Source: Patiria pectinifera
Lineage: Eukaryota > Echinodermata > Asteroidea > Valvatida > Asterinidae
Length of the DNA: 64,000 nucleotides
Assembly: GCA_029964075.1 (NCBI GenBank)
Contig: CM057135.1
Coordinates: 23,586,863-23,650,862, forward strand
Direction of reading: 5' to 3'
Of the stretch, positions 10,599 to 24,290 are shown piece after piece. Below the pieces are notes generated by a model. The model was given only the letters and a program-made list of their open reading frames with translations. It made no database searches and was not told the origin of the DNA. The position numbers were made by a program, and so were the translations under genes. Position 1 is the stretch's first letter, and the number at the start of each line of letters is the position of its first letter.

Positions 10599-12520
10599 GA
10601 CTGAGTCTGACCCAGGAGTTTCTATAGTGTAGGATGTGACAAGCTAGAGTGCTGTAGTTTTGAAATTGGAAGTGCCAACGCAAGGCCTCAAACCAGAAAA
10701 TGTGGGTTTTTTAGCATACATACATGTACATAACATTGGCAAACTTTGATGAAGTGTAAAAAAAGAACTGCAGCAGATTTGCTGGAGAACTTTTGACATA
10801 GTGTTTGTGATGTACTGAACCCCACATATTTATGTGCATTAAAAAAGTAGACCCAGTGTTGCTGGAACGAAACTCATTTTACAGCCGGTTTTTGAGTTTC
10901 AGCTGATGGCCTAATAGTCTTCTACAGGTTATATTTTACCTATCGGCTTTTCAGTGTAAGGGGTCGTTTTTATTTCTTTTGTGCGGTGTTTCTTTGAATC
11001 GTAACAGCCTTTCGTGTGAATGTTGAAAACATGTCAGAACCAAATGTATGTCCTTAAAACCACGAGTGAAAAAAACGAAAGGTGTTGTTCATGCAAGGCA
11101 ACAAAGACTTCTTTATCTTCATTCAAATCAGTCAGAAAGAAGTATGCCCTATAACCCTGGAATCATAGCTTTCCGGGTTACAGCTTTTAAACCCGGCGCC
11201 TGCTTATTTCTCAATTCCATTCTTTCCGGGTATGAACCTTTTTTTATTGAACACAGTCATTATTTATACTGAATAACATTTTTTTGTTTCTTTTTTTTCT
11301 ATTGGTCTGACACATCTTTGATGACAGTTTTTACAAACTTTTGTTTAGACCATGAACAATTTTGCTTAAAAAAAAGAAGATTTTTAATTATTGTCCGAGG
11401 ATATAAAAAATTAATAAATAAATAAATAAACTGGGCATTAGGCCAGCACTCGCATAGCCCATGACTTGGACTAAGATTTCAAACACCAGCCTTTGAAGTT
11501 TTTTTTATTGTGCATTCGCAGATCACCTTTTTTTGTCTTCACAATATGGGGGTATTCGAAACCCGTTTTCATGATTTGATATCAAGAATAAAATAATAAA
11601 AACGGAATTGGCAAGATGTAGTTCACTTACATTATGGCACCATGGTGCTCATTGTGTAATGTTTTAGATGTAGTGGTAGCCATGAGTTGACATACCAGTA
11701 AAGGCGTATAATACTATGGACACCTAATATTTATTTCATTATTGTGTTTAGAATATACAAACATGGCGGCGTCCATTGCCAAAAGTGCGTCAACGTAAAC
11801 ATCGACCGGTGTTTGCACACATAATCTGTCACGTTTGAGGGAGGAAAATGCGAAGGATCTGATGTCTGGTGATAGTAAGTTCACTTCCTGTGCCAGAGAG
11901 TGGCTGAATTTCACAATGGCATCGCCGAATATACCCTCGATGTGTGGGCAGTGGATCTGCTATGTGTATGTTGTGCGCTTTCTTGAAAATCACGCATTCT
12001 TAAGAATGCGCATGCAGATTCTTATGAATGTGCAACTGGATCCTTGCACAATCTTCGCAAAAAATAACTCTTCCAGATTGAGCGCACATTCTTAAGAATG
12101 CGCGACAAGATGACGGTCTTGTCGATGCCGAGCACCGGCTGCGCTTGGCAAGTCTAGCTGCATCCTTGTTCACTGATTCTTAATAATTATACTGTTGCAA
12201 CGCAAGGCGCTGAAAAGTATAGTGGATATGAAAAGTATACGCGTATTGGGGGGGGGGGGACCGGGAAAAAAATAAGAGACATAATAATAGTGTATTGGAA
12301 AGAATTCTGATATTTGGGATAATAAAAGCGGGGGAGGGGGGAGGGGGAACGTAAGAATTAGAATCAGTGGCGTAGCCAGGAATTTTTTCCGTGTGGGGGG
12401 GGGAGGGGCTGGGGGGCAGGAACTTTCCATGGGGGGGGGGCGTCATGTAGGGGCGTCAATCGCTTCTCAAAAGTGGGGGGAGGGGGACAAACCTTGATCA
12501 GAACTGATGCGAGCGCGAAG
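10599..12520 (+). repeat. Tandem duplication, first copy
   Basis: The segment from GACTGAGTCTGACCCAGG at 10,599 reappears from 12,521, offset about 1,922-1,925 bases, with very few differences. It includes the GGCGGCGTCCATTGCC repeat (from about 11,757) and ends in a truncated G-rich element (12,365-12,520). Apparent reading frames of 60-90 codons occur in both copies without codon-like conservation; I see no gene. Confidence 0.85.
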
Positions 12521-14130
12521 ACTGAGTCTGACCCAGGAGTTTCTATAGTGTAGGATGTGACAAGCTAGAGTGCTGTAGTTTTGAAATTGGAAGTGCCAAC
12601 GCAAGGCCTCAAACCGGAAAATGTGGTTTTTTTAGCATACATACATGTACATAACATTGGCAAACTTTGATGAAGTGTAAAAAAAAAAACTGCAGCAGAT
12701 TTGCTGGAGAACTTTTGACATAGTGTTTGTGATGTACTGAACCCCACATATTTATGTGCATTAAAAAAGTAGACCCAGTGTTGCTGGAACGAAACTCATT
12801 TTACAGCCGGTTTTTGAGTTTCAGCTGATGGCCTAATAGTCTTCTACAGGTTATATTTTACCTATCGGCTTTTCAGTGTAAGGGGTCGTTTTTATTTCTT
12901 TTGTGCGGTGTTTCTTTGAATCGTAACAGCCTTTCGTGTGAATGTTGAAAACATGTCAGAACCAAATGTATGTCCTTACAACCACGAGTGAAAAAGACGG
13001 ATGGTGTTGTTCATGCAAGGCAACAAAGACTTCTTTATCTTCATTCAAATCAGTCAGAAAGAAGTATGCCCTATAACCCTGGAATCATAGCTTTCCGGGT
13101 TACAGCTTTTAAACCCGGCGCCTGCTTATTTCTCAATTCCATTCTTTCCGGGTATGAACCTTTTTTTTATTGAACACAGTCATTATTTATACTGAATAAC
13201 ATTTTTTTGTTTCTTTTTTTTCTATTGGTCTGACACATCTTTGATGACAGTTTTTACAAACTTTTGTTTAGACCATGAACAATTTTGCTTAAAAAAAAAG
13301 AAGATTTTTAATTATTGTCCGAGGATATAAAAAATTAATAAATAAATAAATAAACTGGGCATTAGGCCAGCACTCGCATAGCCCATGACTTGGACTAAGA
13401 TTTCAAACACCAGCCCTTGAAGTTTTTTTTTATTGTGCATTCGCAGATCACCTTTTCTTGTCTTCACAATATGGGGGTATTCGAAACCCGTTTTCATGAT
13501 TTGATATCAAGAATAAAATAATAAAAACGGAATTGGCAAGATGTAGTTCACTTACATTATGGCACCATGGTGCTCATTGTGTAATGTTTTAGATGTAGTG
13601 GTAGCCATGAGTTGACATACCAGTAAAGGCGTATAATACTATGGACACCTAATATTTATTTCATTATTGTGTTTAGAATATACAAACATGGCGGCGTCCA
13701 TTGCCAAAAGTGCGCCAACGTAAACATCGACCGGTGTTTGCACACATAATCTGTCAACGTTTGAGGGGGGAAAATGCGAAGGATCTGATGTCCGGTGATA
13801 GTAAGTTCACTTCCTGTGCCAGAGAGTGGCTGAATTTCACAATGGCATCGCCGAATATACACTCGATGTGTGGGCAGTGGATCTGCTATGTGTATGTTGT
13901 GCGCTTTCTTGAAAATCACGCATTCTTAAGAATGAGCATGCAGATTCTTATGAATGTGTAACTGGATCCTTGCACAATCTTCGCAAAAAATAACTCTTCC
14001 AAATTGAGCGCACATTCTTAAGAATGCGCGACAAGATGACGGTCTTGTCGATGCCGAGCACCGGCTGCGCTTGGCAAGTCTAGCTGCATCCTCGTTCACT
14101 GATTCTTAATAATTATACTGTTGCAACGCA
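12521..14130 (+). repeat. Tandem duplication, second copy
   Basis: It is a near-identical second copy, ending where homology stops after CTGTTGCAACGCAA near 14,130. A partial, more diverged relative lies at about 42,060-42,665. Confidence 0.85.
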
Positions 14131-14723
14131 ACACATTATTGTGTTTAGAATATACTGTCAATATTTGTTGTTGTGTTTAAACTGGACACTGCCCCCCCCC
14201 CCCATTTACCCAAGTGCCCCTCTTGCGGATATAAATGTGCCCCCTAATGATCAAAACCAAACTGGCGCTAAAAATTATGATCATTTGTTTTCAGTAACCA
14301 TTTCCCAAAATGGTATAGAGAGTTCTGATATAAACGAGGAATATGAAAACCAAACCACGAAACCGTTTCTTATCTACAGACATTTAATACAGTTAAACTT
14401 TGACCGAGGAGAAATAAATTAGCGGCTCAAAAATCTATGCCAAAAAAGTCACTTCAACTCTCATTGTGTGGTTTTGTGTGTTGTCTGAGAATAATTAATG
14501 TTATCACTGAAAGATAAAATACATTATTCTCCACGAACACACAGCCGGCGGAGTTTCAAACTTTCTGTTAATGAGCTGATGGTTGCTATGGGTGTGGAAA
14601 TAGTAAACATATCGATTGCCCTAATTGCAGCTGGCCATCCATTGCTGGCATGAAGCCAAAACGATGTTCATAGGCAAAAACGATGCAACTTTTTAAGGGA
14701 GTTAAGATATTGATACAAATGTA
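14131..14723. other. Non-coding stretch with a duplicated segment
   Basis: The segment at about 14,379-14,500 (with GACCGAGGAGAAATAAATTA) is repeated at about 28,649-28,765. A run of 13 C lies near 14,196. No gene is supported. Confidence 0.5.
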
Positions 14724-16180
14724 ACTAGAGGTTGTAGGAACAACCACACGGTGTTGGGCTGTTGTTGATGTTGACGTTGATTGTTGATGTTAATGTTATT
14801 GTTGATTGTTGATGTTGAGGGTTGAAAAATAGCGCATACAGAGGATAGTTAAAAAGAGTCAGATGAGGATCTGCACGCACGTATAGTGTACTGTATACTG
14901 ATCAAGTATACAGTAACAAGTAAAGGTCGCACACCATAGACGCAATACAAAATATTGCTCGCCATATCCTTTTTACCCTAATGCGCATGTTCTTAGAAAA
15001 AAAGTGCCCAATTAAAAAAAAGCGCCCGATTGGGCGGTTTTGCCAGCCCAATTTTTGAGTATCATATGACGTCATCAGAAGTCAGAAATGTGCTTGCGTT
15101 AAGAAGTTGTCATATAAACGCGTACAAAACACTGGTAAACACTTAAGATACATTGGCTCATCAAACAGCCGTTACATGAAGCTCAATAGTTAACATACAA
15201 CAGTCGTAAAACCAGACACTCAAAAAGCAAGCACGGGGAATTCCCTTTTGTACGCAATCATAGCACACTGGTTTTCGGGAATTTCCCTTTGTACGCAATC
15301 ATCCCCATTTGCTGTACACACAATGTACATGTACGTGGCATTAAATGAGCGTTTCAAGACGTAGGTGTGTTCAACTTCAAATGTCAAGGGGGCGGCAGGG
15401 CATCTCCAAGTTGACTTATTGAAACGAAAATTTGGGAAGTTTTAGACCTATTATTATAGTGCCATTTAAAGCACAAAACTTGATTATGTCTCTAACGGTG
15501 GATTTTTTAACAATTTTCAAAGGAAAAGAGGTCTTTTCTTTGTAACTTCCGGTCTGATTACATAATCAATTTTTTTTCGCCCACAGGGCTTGTCCGCATT
15601 AAGGTGATCATGTATATTAATTTTGGAGCGATTACCGCAAATTTCGCCACAGACATCAACTGAAAATGCGTTTTGGACTTTTTTAACCTGCCGCTAGAGG
15701 GCGCTCGAACACTTGATGGCGTCACCATTCATATTTTTGGAAAGATCAACCCACCCACAGGCTAACATCGTTGAAAGCAAGTTCATATCTTTTTCCACTT
15801 TCAAATTATTAGGCACTTCCGGTTTCGACCGGAAGGAAGGGTCACGTGATTTGACGCACACAAGATAAAATGAAGATCATATATTATCATGTCGATTCCC
15901 GCAAAATTCAAGTTCCGGTCTCTCACGGTTGATTTTATATTGAATTTCAAAGATTAAATTTATTATTTTTTGGAAGTGACGTCACGTGACCCATGATGAC
16001 GTCATGATGACGTAATTGCAAATAGGCACATGTTCAGTGGGTTGGGCATTCATGTATTGACAATTGAAATTCATGTTTTCATTTTGACAGACAGTTCTGG
16101 AGAAGGATGTGCTGAGGAGAACATTAATAATAGTAAATTCATACAATAACAATAGGTGTTGGGCTGAGGCCCAACACCTA
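14724..16180 (-). repeat. CRE-bearing repeat family, copy 1 (inverted)
   Basis: In reverse orientation it begins with the hairpin TAGGTGTTGGGC...GCCCAACACCTA (16,153-16,180) and ends ACCTCTAGT (complement at 14,724). It carries ACGTCATCATGACGTCAT-type sequence and a CACGTGACGTCA block (about 15,975-16,015), the CTTCCGGT/ACCGGAAG block and GAGCGCCCTCTAG. Its right half forms an inverted repeat with copy 2 across a spacer of about 220 bases. No ORF is conserved among copies. Confidence 0.8.
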
Positions 16181-16403
16181 ATAAGTCCATGCGCGTGCGA
16201 CGTGCACAGATGCACTTCGTGCACGCCGTGAATGAAAGGCCAGTTCGGCTTAGCTTTTTGAGACCGCTACATCAAAAATAAACCCACCTCCTCCCCTTCG
16301 CCCCCATACTTTTATACTTCTATAAATGGTCGAAATTGGCTGGGAGCGATGGGCAGTGCCTCAATTCAAACTAAATATACAAGTTGGGTAAATAGTTCTT
16401 AAT

Positions 16404-17272
16404 TAGGTGTTGGGCCTCAGCCCAACACCTATTGTTATTGCAAGAATTTACTATTATTAATGTTCTCCTCAGCACATCCTTCTCCAGATCTGTCTGTCAA
16501 AATGAAAACATATATGAACTTCAATTGTCAATACATGAATGCACAACCCACTGAACATGTGCTTTTTTGCAATTACGTCATCATGACGTCATCATGGGTT
16601 ACGTGACGTCACTTCAAAAAATAATAAATTTAATCTTTGAAATTCAATATAAAATCAACCGTGAAAGACCGGAACTTGAATTTTGCGGGAATCGACATGA
16701 TAATATATGATCTTCATTTTATTTTGTGTGCGTCAAATCACGTGACCCTTCCTTCCGGTCGAAACCGGAAGTGCCTAATAATTTGAAAGTGGAAAAAGAT
16801 ATGAACTTGCTTTTAATGATGCTAGTGTCTGCCTGGATTGACCTTTCAAAAAAAATGATCGGTGACGTCATGAAGTGTTGGAGCGCCCTCTAGCGGCAGG
16901 TTAAAAAATGTCCAAAATGCATTTTCAGTTGATGTGTGTGGCGAAATTTGCGGTAATCGCTTCAAAATTCATATAAATGATGACCTTAATACAGGTAACA
17001 CCTGTGCGCAAAAAAAAATGATTACGTCATCAAACCGGAAGTTACAATGAAAAGACCTCTTTTCCTTTGAAAATTGCTAAAAAATCAACCGTCAGAGATA
17101 TAATCCAGTTTTGTGCTTTAAATGGCACTTTAATAATAGGTCTTAAACTTCCCAAAGTTTCGTTTCAATAATGAAACTTGGAGATGCCCTGCAGCTCCCT
17201 TGAAATTTGAAGTTGAACACGCCTACGTCCTGAAACGCGCATTTAATGCCACGTACATTGTGTGTACAGCAA
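16404..17272 (+). repeat. CRE-bearing repeat family, copy 2 (3' truncated)
   Basis: It begins TAGGTGTTGGGCCTCAGCCC and tracks the family until about 17,272, where the other copies diverge. CRE-like sites lie at about 16,573-16,612. Confidence 0.8.
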
Positions 17273-17949
17273 ATGTGACTGGATACAATTCGGCCGCAAG
17301 AGGGCGTTTTATACGAGCTAAGGCACGGACAATCGGACATGCGCACACCTAATGTCGCCTTCAAAACAGCGGTGAATTATAACATTGATTGCACGGCACG
17401 TACAATGTTCACGTGTATTGCATTGCATTGTGCGTGTACCGGGAATGGAGGTTACCCCACCAGACATTGCGCATGTGCTATATTGTGCATTCCCACCACT
17501 CGAAGTTTGAGCTCGCCAAAAGAGGACAGTACATAACTTCAACGGGTGTTTGGAAGAAGTGGGCAGCGCAACTAGTTTTACCTAGTACTGTAGTTCTACT
17601 GAAGAATATTAATAATTGGGTGACAGGTCCAATAAGAAGAATCCCTTGAAATAAACTGACACCAATAAACAAACCAATTATAAGTATGCAAGGTTAATGA
17701 AGCACACACACAAGTTGTTTAATAAGAAGCATACATCAGGTCACTTGAGAAGTAGTTTGCTAAACTAGTCTTTTCGTGTTACTTTATTCCAGGAATAATA
17801 AGAAAGCTTGGAAGTATTTCAAATCAGATAATGACAACAACTTCACAAAACCTAATAATGACATGGTCATAATAAATTATTACAATAGATAATCAAAATG
17901 TTCCGTAAGTTCTGCGCTCTGTAATTGCTTCTATTTAAAAAAAAAAAAA
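17273..17949. other. Non-coding stretch between repeat copies
   Basis: I see no supported exon or known element. An A-run ends it near 17,953. Confidence 0.4.
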
Positions 17950-18856
17950 AAAGGGATCGGTGACGCCATGAACAGTTCGAGCGCCCTCTAGCGGTAGGTT
18001 AAAAAAGTCCAAAACGCATTTTCAGTGCATGTCTTTGGCGAAATTTGAGGTAATCGCCTAAAAATGAATATACATGATAACCTTAATGCAGACAAGACCT
18101 GTGCGCGAAAAAAATTGATTACGTCATTAGACTGGAAGTTAGAAGGAAAAGACCTCGTTTCCTTTGAAAATTCCTGGAAAATCAACCCTGAGGGATTTAA
18201 TCTCGACTTGTCGGTTAAATGGCAGATTAGAAATAGGTCTAAAACTTCCGCATGTTTCGTGCCAATAAGTGAACTTTGAGATTTCCTACAGCCCCCTTAA
18301 AATGTGAAGTTGACAACGCCTTCGTCTTGAAACGTTTGTTCCGGACAGAAAAAAAATATGATTGAACGTTTGTTTACATTCCTTGCAAATGCCGATGGAG
18401 GACGCTCTTCAGTAACCAAGTAATGGACACGAAGTGAAAAGCGACATGACGGCTGTTATTTTGTGTAGAATTATTGATCGAAATCACTTTATTTTGGGAG
18501 AACTGTAGTAGTTTGAGGCCACAAACTGAACTAGTAAATGTCTCTACGATCAGTTGAGTAAGATCACTTTGATTAGTTGTGTAAGAAATGCCATTTTGGT
18601 TTTGCACTGGTTGCTTCTTCGTCGCTTAAATATTTGCAAATAATTTGCTTATCGCTGTAGTAGTTAATATAATCGTTGGATTGTTCTGATGTTGTTTCAT
18701 GTTTGACTGTTAAATAGTTTGAGAGTTCATCGTACTACACGCGCTAATTTTTAACCCTCAACATTAACAATCAACATTAACATCAACATCAACAATCAAT
18801 CAACGTCAACAACAACAATGGCCCAATACCGTGTGTTTGTTCCCACAAACTCTAGT
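17950..18856 (+). repeat. CRE-bearing repeat family, copy 3 (5' truncated)
   Basis: It starts inside the family at the GAGCGCCCTCTAGCGG block. It ends with (AACATC)n-like sequence and a variant of the family 3' end, CTCTAGT at 18,850-18,856, directly abutting copy 4. Confidence 0.75.
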
Positions 18857-20121
18857 TAGGTGTTGGGCCTCAGCCCAACACCTATTGTTATTGTATGAAT
18901 TTACTATTATTAATGTTCTCCTCAGCATATTCTTCTCCAGAACTGTCTGTCAAAATGAAAACATATATGAACTTTAATTGTCAATACATGAATGCACAAC
19001 CCACTGAAGATGTGCTTTTTTGCAATTACGTCATCATGACGTCATCATGGGTCACGTGACGTCACTTCAAAAAATAATAAATTTAATCTTTAAAATTCAT
19101 TATAAAATCAACCGTGATAGACCGGAACTTGAATTTTGCAGGAATCGACATGAACATTTATGGTCTTCATTTTATCTTGTGTGCATAAAATCACGTGACC
19201 CTTCCTTCCGGTCGAAACCGGAAGTGCCTAATAATTTGAAAGTGGAAAAAGATATGAACTTGCTTTTAACGATGCTAGTGTCTGCCTGGAGTGACCTTTC
19301 AAAAAAAATGATCGGTGACGTCATGAAGTGTTGGAGCGCCCTCTAGCGGCAGGTTAAAAAATGTCCAAAACGCATTTTCAGTTGATGTCTGTGGCGAAAT
19401 TTGCAACAAATGTGCGCAAAAAAAAATGATTACGTCATCAGACCGGAAGTTACAATTAAAAGACCTCTTTTCCTATGAAAATTGCAAAAAAATCAACAGT
19501 CAGTGATATAATCAAGATTTGTGCTTTAAATGACTCTTTAATAATAGGTCTAAAACTTCCCAAGGTTTTGTTACAATAAATTAATTACAAGATATGCCCT
19601 GCAGCCCCCTTGATATTTGAAGTTGACAACGGCTACGCCTTGAAACGTCCATTGCATGCCATGTACATGTACATGTACATTGTACTGTATGGCGTGTGTA
19701 AAGCAAATTGGGGATGATTGCGTACGAAAGGGGTTTCCCCCAATTCCCCAGTCTCTGGTATTATGACTGTTTTATGTAAACTTTTGAAGAACATGTAGCG
19801 GCTGTTTGCTGAACCAATGTACTTTAAGCGTTTACCTGTGTTTTGTACACATTTATATGACAACTTTTTTAACGCAAGCACATTTTTGACTTCAGTACAG
19901 CAGCACACGCGCGTGCAGATCCTCAACTGACTCTTTTTAACTAACCTCTGGATAATTACTACACGCACTTTTTTCAAACCTCAACCCTCAACCCTCAACA
20001 TCAACATCAACATCAACAATGAACAATCAACTTTAACATCAACATCAATATCAACAATCAACAATCCACGTCAACATCAACAATGGCCCAACACCGTGTG
20101 GTTGTTCCTACAACCTCTAGT
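18857..20121 (+). repeat. CRE-bearing repeat family, copy 4 (full length)
   Basis: At 1,265 bases this is the clearest complete copy. It has a 5' hairpin (TAGGTGTTGGGC...), a CRE/E-box block at about 19,021-19,065, a CTTCCGGTCGAAACCGGAAG palindrome, GAGCGCCCTCTAG, a CATCAACATCAACAATCAAC-like tract and the ACAACCTCTAGT end. Abutting copy 3 suggests targeted or tandem insertion. Confidence 0.8.
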
Positions 20122-20129
20122 GTATTTTT

Positions 20130-20570
20130 GTGTTTGTTAACTATTCTCCTATGCAAAAATATGCAAATTCTTCTCCGGAACTGTTTGTCAAAATGAAAAC
20201 ATATATGAACTTCAATTGTCAATAGATGAATGCACAAGCCACTGCTTTTTTGCAATTACGTCATCATGATGTCATCATTGGTCACGTGACGTGACTTCCA
20301 AAAATAATAAATTTAATCTTTGAAATTCAGTATAAAATCAACCGTCAGAGACCAAAATTTGAATTTTGCGGGAATCTACATGATAATACACGATCTTCAA
20401 TTTATCTTGTGCGTGTAAAATCACGTGACCCTTTCTTCCGGTCGAAACCGGAAGTGCCTAATAATTTGAAAGTGGAAACAGATATGAACTTGCTTTTAAC
20501 GATGTAAGTCTGTGGGTGGGTTGAACTTTTCAAAAAAATGATAGTACCGCTAGAGACCATATAAACGACG
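20130..20570 (+). repeat. CRE-bearing repeat family, copy 5 (fragment)
   Basis: It is an internal fragment with the CRE block (about 20,255-20,295) and the CTTCCGGTCGAAACCGGAAG palindrome. Both family ends are missing. Confidence 0.7.
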
Positions 20571-20649
20571 TTGGAGTCAGAATAAATAAATGTAACAAAA
20601 AGAGGGCGCTCTTTCATCCAACCGACTTTTTTTTTGGGGGGGGGAAACG

Positions 20650-22035
20650 ATTATTTCCATAATGCATTGCGAAATATAGGCATTGCGAAACAGGAAATAA
20701 CTTGCATTACTTTTGTGGACTTTTTTCGCTACACAATTTTCGCTTACATTTAGTCATGTTTGCGCACGTTTACATTTTGAATGATGACAAATATAGTATA
20801 GGCCTACACGCTGCATCGTGGCTGTGTATAACAAACCAGGCAATTTGTGCACAAACCTTTGGGACTGTGCACCAGTTGAAACTTTTACACGATTCCTCCT
20901 CCTTACATAACGAATTTGAGCGATCGTCTTTTCTTCATGTTCGTACATTATTGCATGTGTATAACTTAACACTAAACATAGTTGTTAGTGTTACGCCCCA
21001 ACTTAATTGACCATGCTCCCAGCTTTGGCTGGGATCGTCCGAACCGTGTGTTTCAGTTCAGTTGAGACACTTTCGATAGGATGAAACATGCAAAACTATA
21101 GTTAGGCCAGCTTGACGCTCCATGATAGCTGACAAAATTCTCCACACATTTCACGAGGCAAATGCAAGGTTCTCAGCTACTTCATCATTCAAGATGAGGT
21201 CTCAATTCAATTTTAAATGTAACTTTTCTTCAAAAAGCAAAATTATTAGATTTGAATCCTAAGACTATACTGGTACATGTCCAACTGTTTGAAGAGACTG
21301 ACCCCATCAGTAGTCTGGGGGCATGCCTGATGGAGAAAATATGCCACAGAGATTAGGAACTACATGTTTCTTTTGACACAATTGATTGATGCAGTATTAA
21401 AACATGGCTGAAGGAAGCAGATGCTACAAATCTAGAACACATAAAGCAGATGATCATTTTTTCTCGGAAAGTGTGCTTCATTTATTCAACCTTTTATTTT
21501 TCAAACTAACAACAAAACACAATATATTCTCATGCCAGATTAAATTCACAACGCTAACCACAACTTCATGAACAATTGTTGCGTTCTTGATGCAGTAATT
21601 AGTGTTACATGGAAAACCTCACTTTTCGCGGTATTTTGCAATGCTCTTTATGTTGACGTAGGAATGTGACATTCATTGTACACACATGGAGTAAAAACTA
21701 GCAATTTTATTTCATAATCTGAGAGATCATTCGTGTAGGCACACCAAATTTGTGTAGACGTTTCAGTCGAACACTAATTAGTCGCTATTATTAGCCCATT
21801 ATATAACCTTAATTTCACTGTACTATATATGTTTTTCTCGGCTGTGTGTGCCAATGCACCTTTAAAACCACGTGTACTACACAGATCAGAAACTCATGAT
21901 TTTATTTCTTTAAAGGAAACTACCATCTGCCAGACAATAATTACCATCATTTGTAGGATTTATTCTTTCCTTTTCCTTTGAGTATCCGAATCTAATCTTG
22001 GAGTGTTTTTCAAACAACGGTGTCCAATGCATTAT
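20650..22035 (+). repeat. Tandem triplication, unit 1 (first part only)
   Basis: Near-identical to 22,045-23,440, starting CATAATGCATTGCGAAATA. It lacks the second part found in units 2 and 3. Small frames (about 70-100 codons on either strand) occur in both copies but are disrupted in the diverged third copy, so I do not call a gene. Confidence 0.8.
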
Positions 22036-22044
22036 GGAAACAAC

Positions 22045-24290
22045 GGTTTCCATAATGCATTGCGAAATATAGGCATTGCGAAACAGGAAATAACTTGCAT
22101 TACTTTTGTGGACTTTTTTCGCTACACAATTTTCGCTTACTTTTAGTCATGTTTGCGCACGTTTAGATTTTGAGTGATGACAAATATAGTATAGGCCTAC
22201 ACGCTGCATCGTGGCTGTGTATAACAAACCAGGCAATTTGTGCACAAACCTTTGGGACTGTGCACCAGTTGAAACTTTTACACGATTCCTCCTCCTTACA
22301 TAACGAATTTGAGCGATCGTCTTTTCTTCATGTTCGTACATTATTGCATGTGTATAACTTAACACTAAACATAGTTGTTAGTGTTACGCCCCAACTTAAT
22401 TGACCATGCTCCCAGCTTTGGCTGGGATCGTCCGAACCGTGTGTTTCAGTTCAGTTGAGACACTTTCGATAGGATGAAACATGCAAAACTATAGTTAGGC
22501 CAGCTTGACGCTCTATGATAGCTGACAAAATTCTCCATACATTTCACGAGGCAAATGCAAGGTTCTCAGTACTTCATCATTCAAGTTGAGGTCTCAATTC
22601 AATTTTTAAATGTAACTTTTCTTCAAAATTTTGCACCTGAAAAGCAAAATTATTAGATTTGAATCCTAAGACTAGACTGGTGCATGTCCAACTGTTTGAA
22701 GAGACTGACCCCATCAGTAGTCTGGAGGCATGACTGATGGAGAAAATATGCCACAGAGATTAGGAACTACATGTTTCTTTTGACACAGTTGATTGATGCA
22801 GTATTAAAACATGGCTGAAGGAAGCAGATGCTACAAATCTAGAACACATAAAGCAGATGATCCTTTTTTTCTCGGAAAGTGTGCTTCATTTATTCAACCT
22901 TTCATTTTTCAAACTAACAACAAAACACAATATATTCTCATGCCAGATTAAATTCACAACGTTAACCACAACTTCATGAACAATTGTTGCGTTCTTGATG
23001 CAGTAATTAGTGTTACATGGAAAACCTCACTTTTCGCGGTATTTTGCAATGCTCTTTATGTTGACGTAGGAATGTGACATTCATTGTACACACATGGAGT
23101 AAAAACTAAAAATTTTATTTCATAATCTGAGAGATCATTCGTGTAGGCACACCAAATTTGTGTAGACGTTTCAGTCGAACACTAATTAGTCGCTATTATT
23201 AGCCCATTATATAACCTTGTTTTCACTGTACTATATAATGTGTTTTTCTCGGCTGTGTGTGCCAATGCACCTTTAAAAGCACGTGTACTATACACAGATC
23301 AGAAACTCATGATTTTATTTCTTTAAAGGAAACAACCATCTGCCAGACAATAATTACCATCATTTGTAGGATTTATTCTTTTTTTTTCCTTTGAGTATCC
23401 GAATCTAAACTTGGAGTGTTTTTCAAACAACGGTGTCTCGTCCCCCTTAATGCATTCAGAAGCCACAATTATTGACTAAAACGCCTTCCCCCTTCCGATT
23501 TCTGGCTCCGCCCCGGCTGTAGCACATTGTAACTAAAAAGTAATTACCAGCGTCATTGCAATGTATCAAAATGTATTTTATTTTACAAAATGGCGTCCAT
23601 GCAGTGAATGGAACGGACGAAGGTATCACAGGTACTGTGTATACACACCGTACTTAAACATCCGCCATTGAACTCCATGTATTTACATGTATAACCCTGC
23701 TACACCCTCCTAGCCTCTTTGTAGCAGACACGTCGTTCGCCAAACTTGTTTTTGCTTTGCTAAAATTCAACACTCGACACCAGCTTTAGTCGCATTATGC
23801 TTGTGCAGCCACCTATGGCAAGCTTGTGATGTTGATCTTTTCTTATGGTCATTTGCATAATAAGTGCGTTGGAATTTCATAAAGGTGCGTTATCAAAGCC
23901 TCAAATCCAAGGCCACAGGCAGAGCTCTAGTTCATAGCTATACAGCAGTGGCTTGCAAGGACCTGTTTAAACCCTGTGAACCAATATTTTGTGTTTTTCT
24001 TGATCAATTTCGTTACTTCCCTGTCATAAAGTCTGAATCAAAGTCCGAGTATACCAAGTGCGAGTCTGTGTGCCCTATATCTGAGTCTAGTCTGAGTAGG
24101 AGGTTGAGTTTTGATGGATAGAAAAATATATATAGATGTCATGTGATTTGGCTTGTATTATGAACTCATGTACAGACCCGAATGTTGTATCCTGATGTTA
24201 TCTCAAAATCCATTAATTTACATCGTGAGCCCAAGAGAAAATGTTGCAGCCTTTATTGACTAAATGTTCCATACAATTTGGGAAATAGGT
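22045..24290 (+). repeat. Tandem triplication, unit 2
   Basis: It consists of a first part (22,045-23,440) and a second part (23,440-24,290) that includes ACAAAATGGCGTCCATGCAG. The second part reappears in unit 3 at about 25,650-26,560. Confidence 0.8.

Noticed and set aside
12170..12446. Proline-rich minus-strand frames
   Set aside because: They are translations of the antisense of G runs in a repeat.
20702..22403. Duplicated small frames in triplication units 1 and 2
   Set aside because: Identity reflects recent DNA duplication; the third copy breaks them and they show no recognisable domain.
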